Origin: Jeotgalibacillus aurantiacus | GTDB lineage: Bacteria > Bacillota > Bacilli > Bacillales > Jeotgalibacillaceae | Direction of reading: 5' to 3' | NCBI RefSeq assembly: GCF_020595125.1 | Contig: NZ_JACNMS010000002.1 | Coordinates: 62,001-126,000, forward strand | Length of the DNA: 64,000 nt | Shown here: piece by piece, positions 46,419 to 56,373 of the stretch | Position numbering within the stretch: position 1 is the stretch's first letter | Layout: each line of letters begins with the position of its first letter | Position numbers and translations under genes: made by a program | Notes under the pieces: generated by a model | The model's input: only the letters and a program-made list of their open reading frames with translations | The model's database searches: none | What the model was told of the DNA's origin: nothing

Positions 46419-47204
46419 GTGGAGAAAATCAAGGTTTGCATTATTGATGACAATCGGGAACTTGTATCAACGCTTGAACAGTTTATTTCGGAGCAGCCGG
46501 ATATGGAGGTTGCAGCAACTGCCTATAACGGTCAGGAGTTTCTTGATCTGATCGAAACAACGGATGCTGATGTATGTCTGTTGGATATTATCATGCCGCA
46601 CATTGACGGACTAAATGCTCTGCAGAGACTGAAGGAAATGGACCTGGATAAACAGCCCAATGTGATCATGCTGACTGCTTTTGGTCAGGAAGATGTCACA
46701 ACGAAAGCGGTTGAGCTGGGGGCCTCTTACTTTATCCTGAAGCCTTTTGATATGGAAAATCTTGTTCAGACAATCAGACAGGTTCAGGGGAAAAAGAATC
46801 CACTATCACGATCAAACTCTTCAAAGCCCGTTAAATCGCCTCAAAGAAAACCAAATCTGGACGCAAGCATTACAGGTGTGATTCATGAGATTGGTGTGCC
46901 GGCTCACATTAAGGGTTATATGTACTTAAGAGAAGCTATTTCAATGGTGTATCATGATATTGAATTACTCGGATCCATCACAAAAATTCTGTATCCTGAT
47001 ATTGCGAAAAAATACAATACGACATCATCCCGCGTGGAACGGGCCATCCGTCACGCCATTGAAGTAGCCTGGAACCGCGGGAATGTTGAAGCGATCTCAA
47101 ATCTTTTCGGCTACACCGTTTCTGCAGTGAAATCAAAGCCAACGAATAGTGAGTTTATTGCGATGGTGGCTGATAAGCTGAGACTTGAGCATAAAGCAAG
47201 CTGA
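46419..47204 (+). CDS. spo0A: Sporulation master regulator Spo0A
   Basis: 261 aa. Receiver domain (1-125) with acidic pocket IIDDNRE, phosphoacceptor D56 in [13 protein letters not shown] in MLTAFGQ and K in YFILKPFDM; a variable linker; then the Spo0A DNA-binding domain with [16 protein letters not shown] and [23 protein letters not shown] start, eight bases after GAGGAGG. Its presence with spoIVB upstream is diagnostic of endospore formers. Confidence 0.98.
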   Translation: MEKIKVCIIDDNRELVSTLEQFISEQPDMEVAATAYNGQEFLDLIETTDADVCLLDIIMPHIDGLNALQRLKEMDLDKQPNVIMLTAFGQEDVTTKAVELGASYFILKPFDMENLVQTIRQVQGKKNPLSRSNSSKPVKSPQRKPNLDASITGVIHEIGVPAHIKGYMYLREAISMVYHDIELLGSITKILYPDIAKKYNTTSSRVERAIRHAIEVAWNRGNVEAISNLFGYTVSAVKSKPTNSEFIAMVADKLRLEHKAS

Positions 47205-47209
47205 ATACG

Positions 47210-47247
47210 AACAAGTCGTTAGTCAATGGGCTGCGGCTTGTTTTTTT
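47210..47247 (+). terminator. Terminator of spo0A
   Basis: ACAAGTCG/CGGCTTGT stem (one G-U) and seven T. Confidence 0.7.
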
Positions 47248-47322
47248 ATGTCTGCAAGCAGGTAAAGAAGCGTATATTGTAAATTTGCGGGGAATACAGT
47301 TATTAGCGGAAGGGGGATGTTT

Positions 47323-48042
47323 ATGTCTCAGATTATTGCTCATCGCGGGGATTCCGGACATTACCCGGAAAATACAATGAAGGCGTTTAAAAAAGCGATA
47401 GCTGCCGGGTGTGATGCGATTGAACTTGACGTTCAGCGGTCAAAGGATGGAGAGCTCGTGGTCATTCATGACGAAACGGTCAACAGGACAACAAATGGAA
47501 CAGGATATGTGAAAGACCTGACTTTAAAAGAATTAAGACAGTTGAAAATAAAAAAGAGCCGCTTTCTCAGACCGGAAAAGATTCCTTTACTTGACGAAGT
47601 GCTTCAGTGGCTGCAAAATGAAGCGATTATGTGCCATATTGAATTGAAAAACGATAAAGTACGCTATGAGGGAATGGAAAAAGAAATTTTGCAAAAAGTT
47701 GCAGAGTTTAAATTAGATAACAGAATTGTGTATTCCTCCTTCAACCTCGACAGTGTCACAACGTTGAAAAAGTTGGATTCCCCATCTGAAGTCGCCTTTA
47801 TTTACAATAAAAAAGGAGTCAATCCACTGTTGCTTCAGCAGACGGTCGGAGCAGATGCCATTCATGCCAATTACCGGGTGATGACTGAGCAGTTGATGCG
47901 CGATTGCCAGCGCCACGGTTTCCCTGTCAGGTTGTACACGTTGAATCAGGTGTCTCTTATTCAGAAGTGGATGGATGCAGGCCTTTCGGGTGTGATTACT
48001 GATTTTCCGGGCAGAGCTCTTCAGTTGAAGAAAGAGAAATGA
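47323..48042 (+). CDS. yqiK: Cytosolic glycerophosphodiester phosphodiesterase (YqiK-like)
   Basis: 239-aa GDPD TIM barrel: QIIAHRGDSGHYPENT, the metal-binding ELDVQRSKDGELVVIHDE and VNRTTNGTG are all present. It lacks a signal peptide, so it acts in the cytosol on glycerophosphodiesters released from phospholipids, giving glycerol-3-phosphate. ATG 47323 is six bases after AAGGGGG. Placement after spo0A matches yqiK; the symbol is by synteny. Confidence 0.88.
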   Translation: MSQIIAHRGDSGHYPENTMKAFKKAIAAGCDAIELDVQRSKDGELVVIHDETVNRTTNGTGYVKDLTLKELRQLKIKKSRFLRPEKIPLLDEVLQWLQNEAIMCHIELKNDKVRYEGMEKEILQKVAEFKLDNRIVYSSFNLDSVTTLKKLDSPSEVAFIYNKKGVNPLLLQQTVGADAIHANYRVMTEQLMRDCQRHGFPVRLYTLNQVSLIQKWMDAGLSGVITDFPGRALQLKKEK

Positions 48043-48088
48043 AAAGGCTGCCTTATACCAATTTAAAGCAGCTTTTGCTCATAAAGCC

Positions 48089-48199
48089 GTGCCGGGACAT
48101 TCCTTCGCTTCCGCGGCCGCGCGGTGAGCCGGCTGTGCTACGCACATCCGACTCGCCTGTCGCTTTACCGCCGAGGGAGTCTACGGAATGCCCCGGCAC
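48089..48199. repeat. 111-bp hairpin repeat element (minus orientation)
   Basis: Arms GTGCCGGGACATTCC (48089-48103) and GGAATGCCCCGGCAC (48185-48199), one mismatch. On the minus strand the core reads GTAGACTCC...AAAGCGACAGG...GGCTCACCGCGCGGCCG as in the 42600 copy. The apical stem is TGTGC/GCACA. The outer arm matches that of the 19285 copy, not of 42600. Confidence 0.85.
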
Positions 48200-48274
48200 T
48201 AATGCTCTTACAATTAGAAGGGCATCGTTTTATAAGTGCGAACGAGCAGTAAGCTATGTTGAAAATATTAAAAC

Positions 48275-48314
48275 AAAAGAGCCTGTCTCAGGAAATGCTG
48301 AGACAGGCTCTTTT
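48275..48314. terminator. Bidirectional terminator (yqiK / yqzF)
   Basis: Perfect 16-bp stem AAAAGAGCCTGTCTCA/TGAGACAGGCTCTTTT with an 8-nt loop. Confidence 0.85.
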
Positions 48315-48325
48315 ACGATGTGTGT

Positions 48326-48565
48326 TTATTTTTCTTTTTGAAATCGTTTTTGCACTTTGTTGTTTTTGCGATCCCGGTGCAGGAGGAATCCCCCGATAAA
48401 ACCGATTCCGATGATGAACATAATAAGACCTGCAACAAACTGCAGCCACAGGGCAGGCATCCATGAAGCCTGAATGCCAAAAAACATATCCCGCATCAGC
48501 TTAATGCCGTAAGCCGCGATAACGCCGGGGATTAACAGGACAATTAATGCTGCGATTCTTGCCAT
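48326..48565 (-). CDS. yqzF: DUF2627 membrane protein YqzF
   Basis: 79-aa protein with two membrane helices (residues 4-20 ALIVLLIPGVIAAYGIK and 38-62 ALWLQFVAGLIMFIIGIGFIGG) and a basic tail. ARIAALIVLLIPGVIAAYGIKLMRD-type starts define DUF2627. AAGGAGTAATCGT precedes the ATG. Divergent from bkdR, as in B. subtilis; function unknown. Confidence 0.85.
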   Translation of the reverse strand: MARIAALIVLLIPGVIAAYGIKLMRDMFFGIQASWMPALWLQFVAGLIMFIIGIGFIGGFLLHRDRKNNKVQKRFQKEK

Positions 48566-48619
48566 ACGATTACTCCTTAAAACATGGTTATGCTATGACT
48601 ATGCTGTGTAGAAAAAAGA

Positions 48620-48648
48620 TTGTCAAGGAAAAGGCTTTCATGTACAAT
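48620..48648 (+). promoter_or_regulatory. Sigma-A promoter of the bkd operon
   Basis: TTGTCA, 17-bp spacer, TACAAT, about 50 bp before bkdR. No sigma-54 pattern (TGGCAC-N5-TTGC) is visible between yqzF and bkdR. Confidence 0.65.
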
Positions 48649-48697
48649 GAAGAAGGTTGCAAGAAGTTGCGTTATCGAACAGAAGGGATGAAATAAA

Positions 48698-50710
48698 TTG
48701 CAAAAAGTGCTGATCGTCGGAGCTGGTCAGGGAGGGGAAGCCCTGCTGCAGGTCATGGCAGAAAGTGATGCGTTTCAAGTGTATGCAGTTGTTGACCGGA
48801 ATAACCAGGCACCAGGGCTTGAACTGGCACGTGCAATGGATATACAGACCGGAAGTGACTGGCGTAATTATTTAACAGATCAAACAGATATTATTATAGA
48901 TGTAACAGGGGATCATCAGACTTTTCTTGATTTACGGGAAGCAAGGTCTCAAAACACAGTTCTGATTCCGGGCAGTGTAGCTTCGCTCCTTTATCAACTG
49001 TTGACTGAAAAAGAATCGCTGATCCGTCATCTGGAGCATGATTCCTACATAAGAGAACTTGTCATGAATTCAACCCATGATGGCATGATTGGGATTGATA
49101 AGGATCACAGGATAATTCTATTCAATGACCGGGCATCTGAAATGGTCGGGATTGAAAAGGAAAAGGCGATGCACCAGTCTATCTACCAGGTTGTTCCATT
49201 AAGCGGCCTGCCAAGAATCATTGAAACCGGCCGGACGGAAAATCATCAGGAGCTCGTCCTTGATAATGGAGCAAAGGTTGTCACAACCCGGATCCCGATG
49301 ATCAATGATCAGGGGGAGATTATAGGGGCTTTTGCGGTATTTAAAGATATCACAGAAGTAGTGGACCTTGCAGAGGAAATGACGAACCTGAAGGAAATAC
49401 AGATGATGCTTGAGGCGATCATCCAATCGAGTGATGATGCGATATCGGTGGTGGACGAGCACGGAAGAGGTCTGCTTATTAATCCAGCATACACCCGGCT
49501 CACTGGACTTTCTGAAAGTGAAGTCATTAATCAGCCTGCAACGACTGATATCTTTGAAGGCGAAAGTATGCACATGAAGGTATTGAAGACGAGGCGGCCG
49601 GTTCGCGGTGTCAAGATGATTGTCGGCCCGAATAAAAAAGAAGTAGCGGTAAACGTCGCCCCTATTATCGTAAATGGTCAGCTCAAAGGGAGTGTCGGGG
49701 TTATTCATGACATGTCTGAGATTCAGGAGCTGTCCTCTGAGCTTGACCGGGCGAGAAGGATCATCCGTTCACTCGAAGCAAAATACACGTTTGAGGATAT
49801 TATCGGCCGGTCCGATGAAATGATGCTGGTCACGGAACAGGCTAAGGTGGCAGCAAAAACGAATACGACCGTTTTAATCAGAGGGGAATCCGGCAGTGGG
49901 AAGGAGCTTTTCGCCCATGCCATTCACAACGCAAGCGACAGAAAGTATAAGTCGTTTGTCAGGGTGAATTGCGGATCTATGCCGGCTGCTTATCTGATGG
50001 AGGCGCTGTTTGGCAGGGAAACATCAGAAGGTTTTTTTGAACAGGCTGGAGAAGGAACGGTTTTCCTGGATGAGATCGGAGAACTGAGCCTTGAAGCGCA
50101 AAGGATGCTGCTTTCCGTGCTGGAGTCAAAAACCATCAGACGTCTTGGAACGACCGGTGAAGTGGCGCTAAAGGCGAGAGTCATCACCGCTTCTAATTTC
50201 AATCTTGAACGTGCCATCGGGGACGGGAGATTTCTGGAGGAATTGTATTATCACCTATCAAGGCTGACCCTTCAACTTCCACCGCTCCGGTCTCATAAGA
50301 TGGATATTCCTTCTATATCAGACAGGCTGATTCAGAAGCTGAACCAGTCTTACGGCCGGCATGTTAAAGGGATTTCAGCCCTGGCACTCAGACAGCTGTA
50401 TGAGCACAGCTGGCCGGGGAATATACGGGAACTTGAAAACGTTCTGAGCCGGGCCATGATATTTATGGATCAGAAGGATGACATGATAGAACCAAAACAT
50501 CTGATTCCTCTTCATCCTTCCGAGGAGCCTGAAGAGCTGAGCGGATCTCTTGCAGATCAGCTTGAACGAGTTGAAAAAGAGATTATCCGTTCCACATTAA
50601 AAAAACATAAAGGCAATAAAACTGCCGCTGCAAAAGATCTTGATATTTCAATACGGAATCTCTACTACAAGATAGAGAAATATCAGGTTGAGAGTGAAAG
50701 GAGCAGTTGA
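48698..50710 (+). CDS. bkdR: BkdR-type enhancer-binding-protein regulator lacking GAFTGA
   Basis: 670 aa. Residues 1-95 look like a Rossmann-type sensor (VLIVGAGQGGEALL); two PAS domains follow (about 115-225 and 240-340), then an AAA+ domain with Walker A GESGSGKEL and Walker B VFLDEIGE, and a Fis-type HTH (NKTAAAKDLDISIRNLYYKI). After LFG (437-439) the sequence goes RETSEGFFEQAGEGT: the GAFTGA loop that contacts sigma-54 is absent. TTG start after AGAAGGGATG. Probably controls the operon it heads, but not through sigma-54 (inference). Confidence 0.88.
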   Translation: MQKVLIVGAGQGGEALLQVMAESDAFQVYAVVDRNNQAPGLELARAMDIQTGSDWRNYLTDQTDIIIDVTGDHQTFLDLREARSQNTVLIPGSVASLLYQLLTEKESLIRHLEHDSYIRELVMNSTHDGMIGIDKDHRIILFNDRASEMVGIEKEKAMHQSIYQVVPLSGLPRIIETGRTENHQELVLDNGAKVVTTRIPMINDQGEIIGAFAVFKDITEVVDLAEEMTNLKEIQMMLEAIIQSSDDAISVVDEHGRGLLINPAYTRLTGLSESEVINQPATTDIFEGESMHMKVLKTRRPVRGVKMIVGPNKKEVAVNVAPIIVNGQLKGSVGVIHDMSEIQELSSELDRARRIIRSLEAKYTFEDIIGRSDEMMLVTEQAKVAAKTNTTVLIRGESGSGKELFAHAIHNASDRKYKSFVRVNCGSMPAAYLMEALFGRETSEGFFEQAGEGTVFLDEIGELSLEAQRMLLSVLESKTIRRLGTTGEVALKARVITASNFNLERAIGDGRFLEELYYHLSRLTLQLPPLRSHKMDIPSISDRLIQKLNQSYGRHVKGISALALRQLYEHSWPGNIRELENVLSRAMIFMDQKDDMIEPKHLIPLHPSEEPEELSGSLADQLERVEKEIIRSTLKKHKGNKTAAAKDLDISIRNLYYKIEKYQVESERSS

Positions 50711-50711
50711 T

Positions 50712-51617
50712 TTGATTACATTTAAAGAGATTTTAGCAAAAGCGGAAGCAGCTGCGGATGTGACCGTGGCTGTTGCTTCCGCTGAAGACCATGAAGTCTT
50801 AAAAGCGGTCGATATGGCCCTTTCAATGAATCTGGGGAGATTTATCCTGACTGGTGATGAGATGAAAATCAATGAATTGATTGCCGCTCATTTCCCTCAC
50901 CTTCTGGAGCATGCTGATATTGTCATCAGAAACGCGGATTCTCAGGCATCAGCCGCTTTATCGGCTGTAAAAGCTGTCAGCGACGGTGAGGCGTCAGTTT
51001 TAATGAAGGGTCACATTGATACCGCTTCGTTATTAAAAGCGGTACTGAATAAAGAAGTCGGGTTAAGAACAGGAAATGTTCTGTCCCATGTTGCTTTATT
51101 TGAAGTGCCTGCCATTGGCAGAAGTATTTTCGTGACGGATGCAGCGATGAATGTTGCGCCGGATCTTCAGCAGAAAAAGCAGATTTTAGAAAACGCCGTA
51201 AAGGTTGCGCATGGCATCGGGTTGTCGAATCCGGCTGTTGCGCCATTGGCAGCTGTTGAGGTTGTGAATCCGGCTATGCAGGCGACACTTGATGCTGCGG
51301 CACTGACGCAAATGAATCGCCGCGGACAGATCAAAGGCTGTCAGGTGGATGGTCCGCTGGCATTAGATAATGCTGTGTCGAAAGAGGCTGCCGGGCATAA
51401 AGGGATTGAGGGACCGGTTGCCGGACAAGCCGACATTCTGCTTGTTCCAAATATCGAGTCCGGAAACATTTTATATAAATCTCTGATGTATTTCGGGCAG
51501 AGTAAGGTCGGAGCAGTGATTGCCGGTGCAAAAGCGCCTGTTGTGCTGACTTCAAGAGCAGATACAGCAGACAGCAAGCTTCATTCACTCGCACTTGCGA
51601 TTTGTACAACACATTAA
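50712..51617 (+). CDS. ptb: Phosphate butyryltransferase
   Basis: 301-aa phosphotransacylase that converts (branched) butyryl-type CoA esters and phosphate to acyl phosphates. [37 protein letters not shown] and [14 protein letters not shown] are family blocks. TTG 50712 is eight bases after AAGGAG and one base after the bkdR stop, so no separate promoter fits between them. Works with Buk to recover ATP or set acyl-CoA levels. Confidence 0.94.
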   Translation: MITFKEILAKAEAAADVTVAVASAEDHEVLKAVDMALSMNLGRFILTGDEMKINELIAAHFPHLLEHADIVIRNADSQASAALSAVKAVSDGEASVLMKGHIDTASLLKAVLNKEVGLRTGNVLSHVALFEVPAIGRSIFVTDAAMNVAPDLQQKKQILENAVKVAHGIGLSNPAVAPLAAVEVVNPAMQATLDAAALTQMNRRGQIKGCQVDGPLALDNAVSKEAAGHKGIEGPVAGQADILLVPNIESGNILYKSLMYFGQSKVGAVIAGAKAPVVLTSRADTADSKLHSLALAICTTH

Positions 51618-51637
51618 TTGATCAGGGGGAAATGAAA

Positions 51638-52732
51638 ATGGAAATTTTTACTTATATGGAGAAATACGATTACGAGCAGCTGGTTTTCTGCCAGGATGAG
51701 AGCTCAGGATTAAAAGCCATTATTGCCATTCACGATACAACACTCGGACCAGCACTTGGCGGTACGAGAATGTGGACGTATAACTCTGAGGCAGATGCGA
51801 TTGAAGATGCACTTCGTCTTGCTAAAGGGATGACTTATAAAAATGCCGCAGCGGGCTTAAATCTTGGTGGAGGAAAAACGGTTATTATCGGTGATCCACT
51901 AAAGGACAAAAACGAAGAAATGTTCCGTGCTTTCGGCCGTTACATTCAAGGTCTTGCCGGCCGTTATATTACAGCAGAGGATGTAGGTACAACCGTAAAG
52001 GATATGGACCTCATTCATGAAGAAACAGATTATGTAACGGGGATCTCACCTGCGTTCGGTTCTTCAGGTAACCCTTCACCAGTAACTGCTTATGGCGTTT
52101 ACAGAGGAATTAAGGCGGCAGCAAATGAAGCATACGGCAGTGACTCTCTTGAAGGCAAGACGATTGCTGTTCAGGGTGTTGGTAACGTTGCGTTTACGCT
52201 TTGCCGTCACCTTCACGAAGAAGGCGCGAAGCTGATTGTGACTGATATTAATAAAGAAGCGGTGCAGCGTGCAGTTGATGAGTTTGGTGCAACAGCGGTT
52301 GAACCGAACGAGATTTATGGCGTTGACTGTGATATTTTTGCCCCATGTGCACTTGGTGCTGTCATCAATGATCAGACGCTTGAAGTGTTAAAGGCAGATG
52401 TCATTGCTGGTGCTGCAAATAACCAGCTGAAGGAAACAAAACACGGCGATATTCTTCACGAACGTGGAATCGTTTATGCGCCTGACTACGTGATCAATGC
52501 CGGCGGCGTGATCAACGTGGCCGATGAGCTTTACGGATATAACCGTGAGCGTGCGATGAAAAATGTAGAAAAAGTATATGATAATGTTGCGCGTGTATTT
52601 GAGATTGCCAAACGCGACAATGTACCAAGCTATCTTGCTGCTGACCGTATGGCGGAAGAGAGAATTGCGAAAATGGCGAAATCAAGAAGTCAGTTTCTCC
52701 GCAGCGAGCACAATATTTTAAGCAGAAGATAA
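51638..52732 (+). CDS. bcd: Leucine dehydrogenase
   Basis: 364 aa, exactly the B. subtilis Bcd length. NAD-dependent oxidative deamination of Leu/Val/Ile to keto acids that feed the Bkd complex. [11 protein letters not shown], catalytic K80 in [12 protein letters not shown], and NAD motif [12 protein letters not shown] 51638 is seven bases after AGGGGGA; ATG 51632 is an alternative. Confidence 0.97.
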   Translation: MEIFTYMEKYDYEQLVFCQDESSGLKAIIAIHDTTLGPALGGTRMWTYNSEADAIEDALRLAKGMTYKNAAAGLNLGGGKTVIIGDPLKDKNEEMFRAFGRYIQGLAGRYITAEDVGTTVKDMDLIHEETDYVTGISPAFGSSGNPSPVTAYGVYRGIKAAANEAYGSDSLEGKTIAVQGVGNVAFTLCRHLHEEGAKLIVTDINKEAVQRAVDEFGATAVEPNEIYGVDCDIFAPCALGAVINDQTLEVLKADVIAGAANNQLKETKHGDILHERGIVYAPDYVINAGGVINVADELYGYNRERAMKNVEKVYDNVARVFEIAKRDNVPSYLAADRMAEERIAKMAKSRSQFLRSEHNILSRR

Positions 52733-52743
52733 GAATGAATAAA

Positions 52744-52775
52744 GCCGGTGCCCTTGATGATTCAATGGCACTGGT
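52744..52775 (+). other. Intergenic hairpin bcd-buk
   Basis: GCCGGTGCC (52744-52752) pairs with GGCACTGGT (52767-52775), two G-U pairs, 14-nt loop, no T-run. It may stabilise or mark an mRNA end within the operon. Confidence 0.4.
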
Positions 52776-52797
52776 CTGTATTACTGGAGGGAAAAAC

Positions 52798-53901
52798 GTG
52801 CAGGATCAAAACTACCGTATATTAGTAATCAACCCGGGTTCAACGTCAACGAAAATTGGTGTGTTTGACAGCGAAACAGCTATTCTTGAAAAAACGATTC
52901 GGCATGATTCAAGTGTGATAGACAGCTACAACAAAATCATCGATCAGTATCAGTTCAGAAAGCAGACGATTCTTGAAGCGCTTGATGAGGAAGGAATGAA
53001 TATTTCAAGACTCGATGCCGTGTGCGGACGCGGTGGTCTGTTGCGCCCGATCGAGGGTGGAACCTATTCAGTGAATGAAGCAATGCTTAAGGACTTACGC
53101 AAAGGCTATTCCGGTCAGCATGCTTCCAATCTTGGCGGCATTATCGCCTATGAGATTGCACAGGGCCTGAACATACCATCCTTTATCGTGGATCCGGTTG
53201 TGGTGGATGAACTTTCAGACATCGCCCGCGTTTCGGGGTTTTCTCTGATTGAACGAAAAAGTATTTTTCACGCGCTGAATCAAAAAGCTGTTGCCCGCCG
53301 TGTAGCCAGGGAGTTAGGGAAATCTTACGAAGACTCTAACTTTATTGTCACGCACATGGGCGGGGGAATTACGGTTGGCGTTCATGAAAATGGACGGGTT
53401 GTTGATGTGAATAACGGACTGCACGGGGATGGACCATTCAGTCCGGAGCGGGCAGGGACCGTTCCGGCTGGAGATTTAGTGGAACTTTGTTTTTCAGGGG
53501 ATTATTACCGTGAAGAGATCATGAAAATGCTCGTAGGCCAGGGGGGTTTCGTTGGCTATCTTGGCACGAATGATGCCGTAAAGGTTGAGCAGATGATCCA
53601 AAACGGTGATGAGAAAGCAAAAAAAGTATATGAAGCGATGGCTTATCAGGTGGCAAAGGAAATCGGTGCAGCGGCTGCAGCCATTAAAGGCAAAGCAGAT
53701 GCCATCATTTTAACAGGGGGTCTTGCTTACGGAAAAGATTTTGTTGAACTGATCCGTGAGCGCATTGACTGGATTGCCGATGTCATCGTGCAGCCGGGTG
53801 AAAATGAACTTCAGGCTCTTGCAGAAGGAGCGCTCCGCGTGCTTCGTGAAGAAGAGGCTGCGAAAGTATATCCATTAGGGAATGTTTCAGTAAAAAGCTG
53901 A
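52798..53901 (+). CDS. buk: Butyrate kinase
   Basis: 367-aa ASKHA kinase turning butyryl- or branched acyl-phosphate plus ADP into acid plus [17 protein letters not shown], the nucleotide loops [12 protein letters not shown] and [13 protein letters not shown], and [12 protein letters not shown] are present. GTG 52798 is seven bases after GGAGG; the frame open from 52735 runs through the intergenic hairpin and has no RBS. Confidence 0.95.
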   Translation: MQDQNYRILVINPGSTSTKIGVFDSETAILEKTIRHDSSVIDSYNKIIDQYQFRKQTILEALDEEGMNISRLDAVCGRGGLLRPIEGGTYSVNEAMLKDLRKGYSGQHASNLGGIIAYEIAQGLNIPSFIVDPVVVDELSDIARVSGFSLIERKSIFHALNQKAVARRVARELGKSYEDSNFIVTHMGGGITVGVHENGRVVDVNNGLHGDGPFSPERAGTVPAGDLVELCFSGDYYREEIMKMLVGQGGFVGYLGTNDAVKVEQMIQNGDEKAKKVYEAMAYQVAKEIGAAAAAIKGKADAIILTGGLAYGKDFVELIRERIDWIADVIVQPGENELQALAEGALRVLREEEAAKVYPLGNVSVKS

Positions 53902-53915
53902 CAGGAGGAATTTTC

Positions 53916-55337
53916 ATGGCAGAAGAATATGATCTCGTCATACTCGGCGGAGGGACTGGCGGATACGTTGCGGCGATCCGTGCCTCACAGCTTGGGTTGA
54001 AAACGGCAATCGTTGAAAAAGGAAAGCTCGGTGGAACATGCCTTCACAGAGGGTGTATCCCGAGTAAAGCACTGTTAAGAAGTGCAGAGGTGTTTGCTAC
54101 AGCAAAAAATGCTGCCGATTTTGGCGTTGATATTAAAGAGGCGGTATTAAATTTCACTAAAGTGCAGGAGCGTAAACAGGCGATTGTGGATCAGCTTCAT
54201 AAAGGTGTTCAGCACCTGATGAAACAGGGTAAAATCGATGTTTTTGACGGCTTTGGACGAATTCTTGGACCATCCATTTTTTCCCCTATGCCGGGTACGA
54301 TTTCAGTGGAAATGACGGACGGAACTGAAAATGAAATGCTAATTCCGAAAAATGTCATAGTCGCAACGGGTTCAAGACCGCGCTCACTGCCTGGCCTAGA
54401 CATTGACGGCACGCATATTCTGAGCTCGGATGAAACGCTTGAGCTTGAAGAGTTGCCAGCATCTATGATCATTGTCGGCGGAGGCGTAATCGGGATCGAA
54501 TGGGCATCCATGATGGCCGATTTCGGCGTTGACGTAACCGTTCTTGAGTATGCAGACCGTATTATCCCGACAGAGGATACGGATGTATCAAAAGAAATGG
54601 AGAAGCTGCTGAAGAAAAAAGGAATCACCATTGTGACAGGTGCAAAAGTCGATGCAGCAAGTGCCGAAAAGGGAGACGGTGTATCCATTTCAGCTGAAGT
54701 AAAAGGTGAAACGGTTACATATTCCGCTGAAAAAATTCTTGTGTCCGTTGGCCGAAGTGCCAATACGGAAGGAATCGGTCTTGAAAACACAGACATCCAG
54801 GTGGAAAACGGATTTATTAAGGTGAACAACAAGCTTCAGACGAAGGAATCCCACATTTACGCAATTGGTGATGTGATTGGCGGGCTTCAGCTTGCACACG
54901 TTGCTTCACATGAAGGTATTCACGCTGTTGAGCATATTGCAGGACTGGACGTATCACCTATCGACTACAGCCTTGTGTCGAAGTGTATTTATTCAAGCCC
55001 TGAAGCAGCAAGTGTCGGTCTGACTGAACAGCAGGCGAAGGACGAGGGATACGACGTGAAGATCGGAAAATTCCCGTTTAAAGCAATCGGAAAAGCGCTT
55101 GTTTTCGGGAAATCTGACGGCTTTGTAAAGATCATTGCTGACAAAGCGTCAAACGACATTTTAGGCGTTCATATGATCGGTCCTCACGTCACAGATATGA
55201 TCTCTGAAGCAGGGCTTGCGCGTGTGCTTGATGCCACTCCTTGGGAAGTCGGCCAGACGATCCATCCGCATCCGACGTTAAGTGAAGCGATCGGGGAAGC
55301 GGCCCTTGCAGTTGATGGAAAGGCTATTCATTCATAA
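53916..55337 (+). CDS. lpdV: Dihydrolipoamide dehydrogenase (E3) of the Bkd complex
   Basis: 473-aa flavoprotein that reoxidises dihydrolipoyl-E2 with NAD. FAD motif LGGGTGGYVAA, redox pair C42/C47 in GGTCLHRGCIPSK, NAD motif VGGGVIGIEWAS, and the C-terminal His-Glu HPHPTLSEAIGEA. RBS ACAGGAGG. Position inside bkd marks it as the branched-chain-specific E3. Confidence 0.96.
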   Translation: MAEEYDLVILGGGTGGYVAAIRASQLGLKTAIVEKGKLGGTCLHRGCIPSKALLRSAEVFATAKNAADFGVDIKEAVLNFTKVQERKQAIVDQLHKGVQHLMKQGKIDVFDGFGRILGPSIFSPMPGTISVEMTDGTENEMLIPKNVIVATGSRPRSLPGLDIDGTHILSSDETLELEELPASMIIVGGGVIGIEWASMMADFGVDVTVLEYADRIIPTEDTDVSKEMEKLLKKKGITIVTGAKVDAASAEKGDGVSISAEVKGETVTYSAEKILVSVGRSANTEGIGLENTDIQVENGFIKVNNKLQTKESHIYAIGDVIGGLQLAHVASHEGIHAVEHIAGLDVSPIDYSLVSKCIYSSPEAASVGLTEQQAKDEGYDVKIGKFPFKAIGKALVFGKSDGFVKIIADKASNDILGVHMIGPHVTDMISEAGLARVLDATPWEVGQTIHPHPTLSEAIGEAALAVDGKAIHS

Positions 55338-55360
55338 TGATGAATCAGGAGGTTGAAAAC

Positions 55361-56359
55361 ATGAGTAAAAATCGCCATGAAGAACTGGGTTTAACAAACG
55401 ATGATGTACTGAAAATTTATGAAACAATGCTCCTTGCGAGAAGAATTGATGAGCGTATGTGGCTGTTAAACCGTTCTGGAAAAATTCCTTTTGTGATTTC
55501 ATGTCAGGGACAGGAAGCGGCTCAGGTTGGAGCAGCATTTGCCCTTGATGTTGAGAAGGATTATGCACTTCCATATTACCGTGACATGGGTGTTGTGCTT
55601 CATTTTGGTATGACCGCACGTGAACTGATGCTTTCCGGATTTGCCAAAGCTGAAGATCCGAATTCAGGCGGCCGTCAGATGCCGGGTCACTTCGGACATA
55701 AGGCAAAAAGAATTGTAACAGGATCATCTCCTGTTACAACGCAGGTTCCTCACGCTGTTGGGCTTGCGCTTGCCGGAAAAATGGAGAAAAAGGATCTCGT
55801 GACATTCGTTACTTTTGGTGAAGGTTCTTCCAATCAGGGAGACTTCCATGAAGGAGCGAACTTTGCAGGTGTTCATAAGCTCCCTGTCATCTTTATGTGT
55901 GAAAACAATAAATATGCGATTTCCGTTCCGATTGAAAAGCAGCTGGCGTGTGAAAACGTATCGGACCGTGCGATCGGTTACGGGATGCCTGGTATTACGG
56001 TAGATGGTAATGATCCTCTTGAAGTGTACAAGGCAGTAAAGGAAGCGGCTGACCGCGGAAGAAGAGGAGAAGGTCCAACCCTTGTTGAAACGGTTTCCTA
56101 CCGTCTGACAGCTCACTCTTCAGATGATGATGACCGTGCTTACCGCTCTCCTGATGAAGTGGCAAAAGCGAAATCGCTGGATCCGATTATTACGTTTGGC
56201 GCTTACCTGAAGGAAAACGGTGTGATGGATGATGCGCTTGAAAAGGAAATCAATGACCGGATTATGAAAGAAGTCAACGAAGCGACTGAATATGCTGAAA
56301 AGGCTCCATATGCAGATCCTGAATCAGCGCTGAAATACGTTTACGCAGAGCAAAACTAA
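55361..56359 (+). CDS. bkdAA: Branched-chain 2-oxoacid dehydrogenase E1 alpha
   Basis: 332-aa thiamine-diphosphate subunit: FGEGSSNQGDFHEGANFAGVHKLPVIFMCENN is the TPP motif, preceded by SGGRQMPGHFG, and RLTAHSSDDDD is the phosphorylation-loop region. With E1 beta it decarboxylates keto acids of Val, Leu and Ile. ATG 55361 has AGGAGG; the ATG at 55337 precedes it. Confidence 0.96.
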   Translation: MSKNRHEELGLTNDDVLKIYETMLLARRIDERMWLLNRSGKIPFVISCQGQEAAQVGAAFALDVEKDYALPYYRDMGVVLHFGMTARELMLSGFAKAEDPNSGGRQMPGHFGHKAKRIVTGSSPVTTQVPHAVGLALAGKMEKKDLVTFVTFGEGSSNQGDFHEGANFAGVHKLPVIFMCENNKYAISVPIEKQLACENVSDRAIGYGMPGITVDGNDPLEVYKAVKEAADRGRRGEGPTLVETVSYRLTAHSSDDDDRAYRSPDEVAKAKSLDPIITFGAYLKENGVMDDALEKEINDRIMKEVNEATEYAEKAPYADPESALKYVYAEQN

Positions 56360-56373
56360 AGGGGGATCAACCG

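Noticed and set aside
48039-48341. 100-aa ORF after yqiK
   Set aside because: It runs through the hairpin repeat at 48089-48199 and the terminator at 48275-48314; no RBS or family resemblance.
48566-48697. Sigma-54 promoter for the bkd operon
   Set aside because: No TGGCAC-N5-TTGC match; a good sigma-A promoter is present instead.
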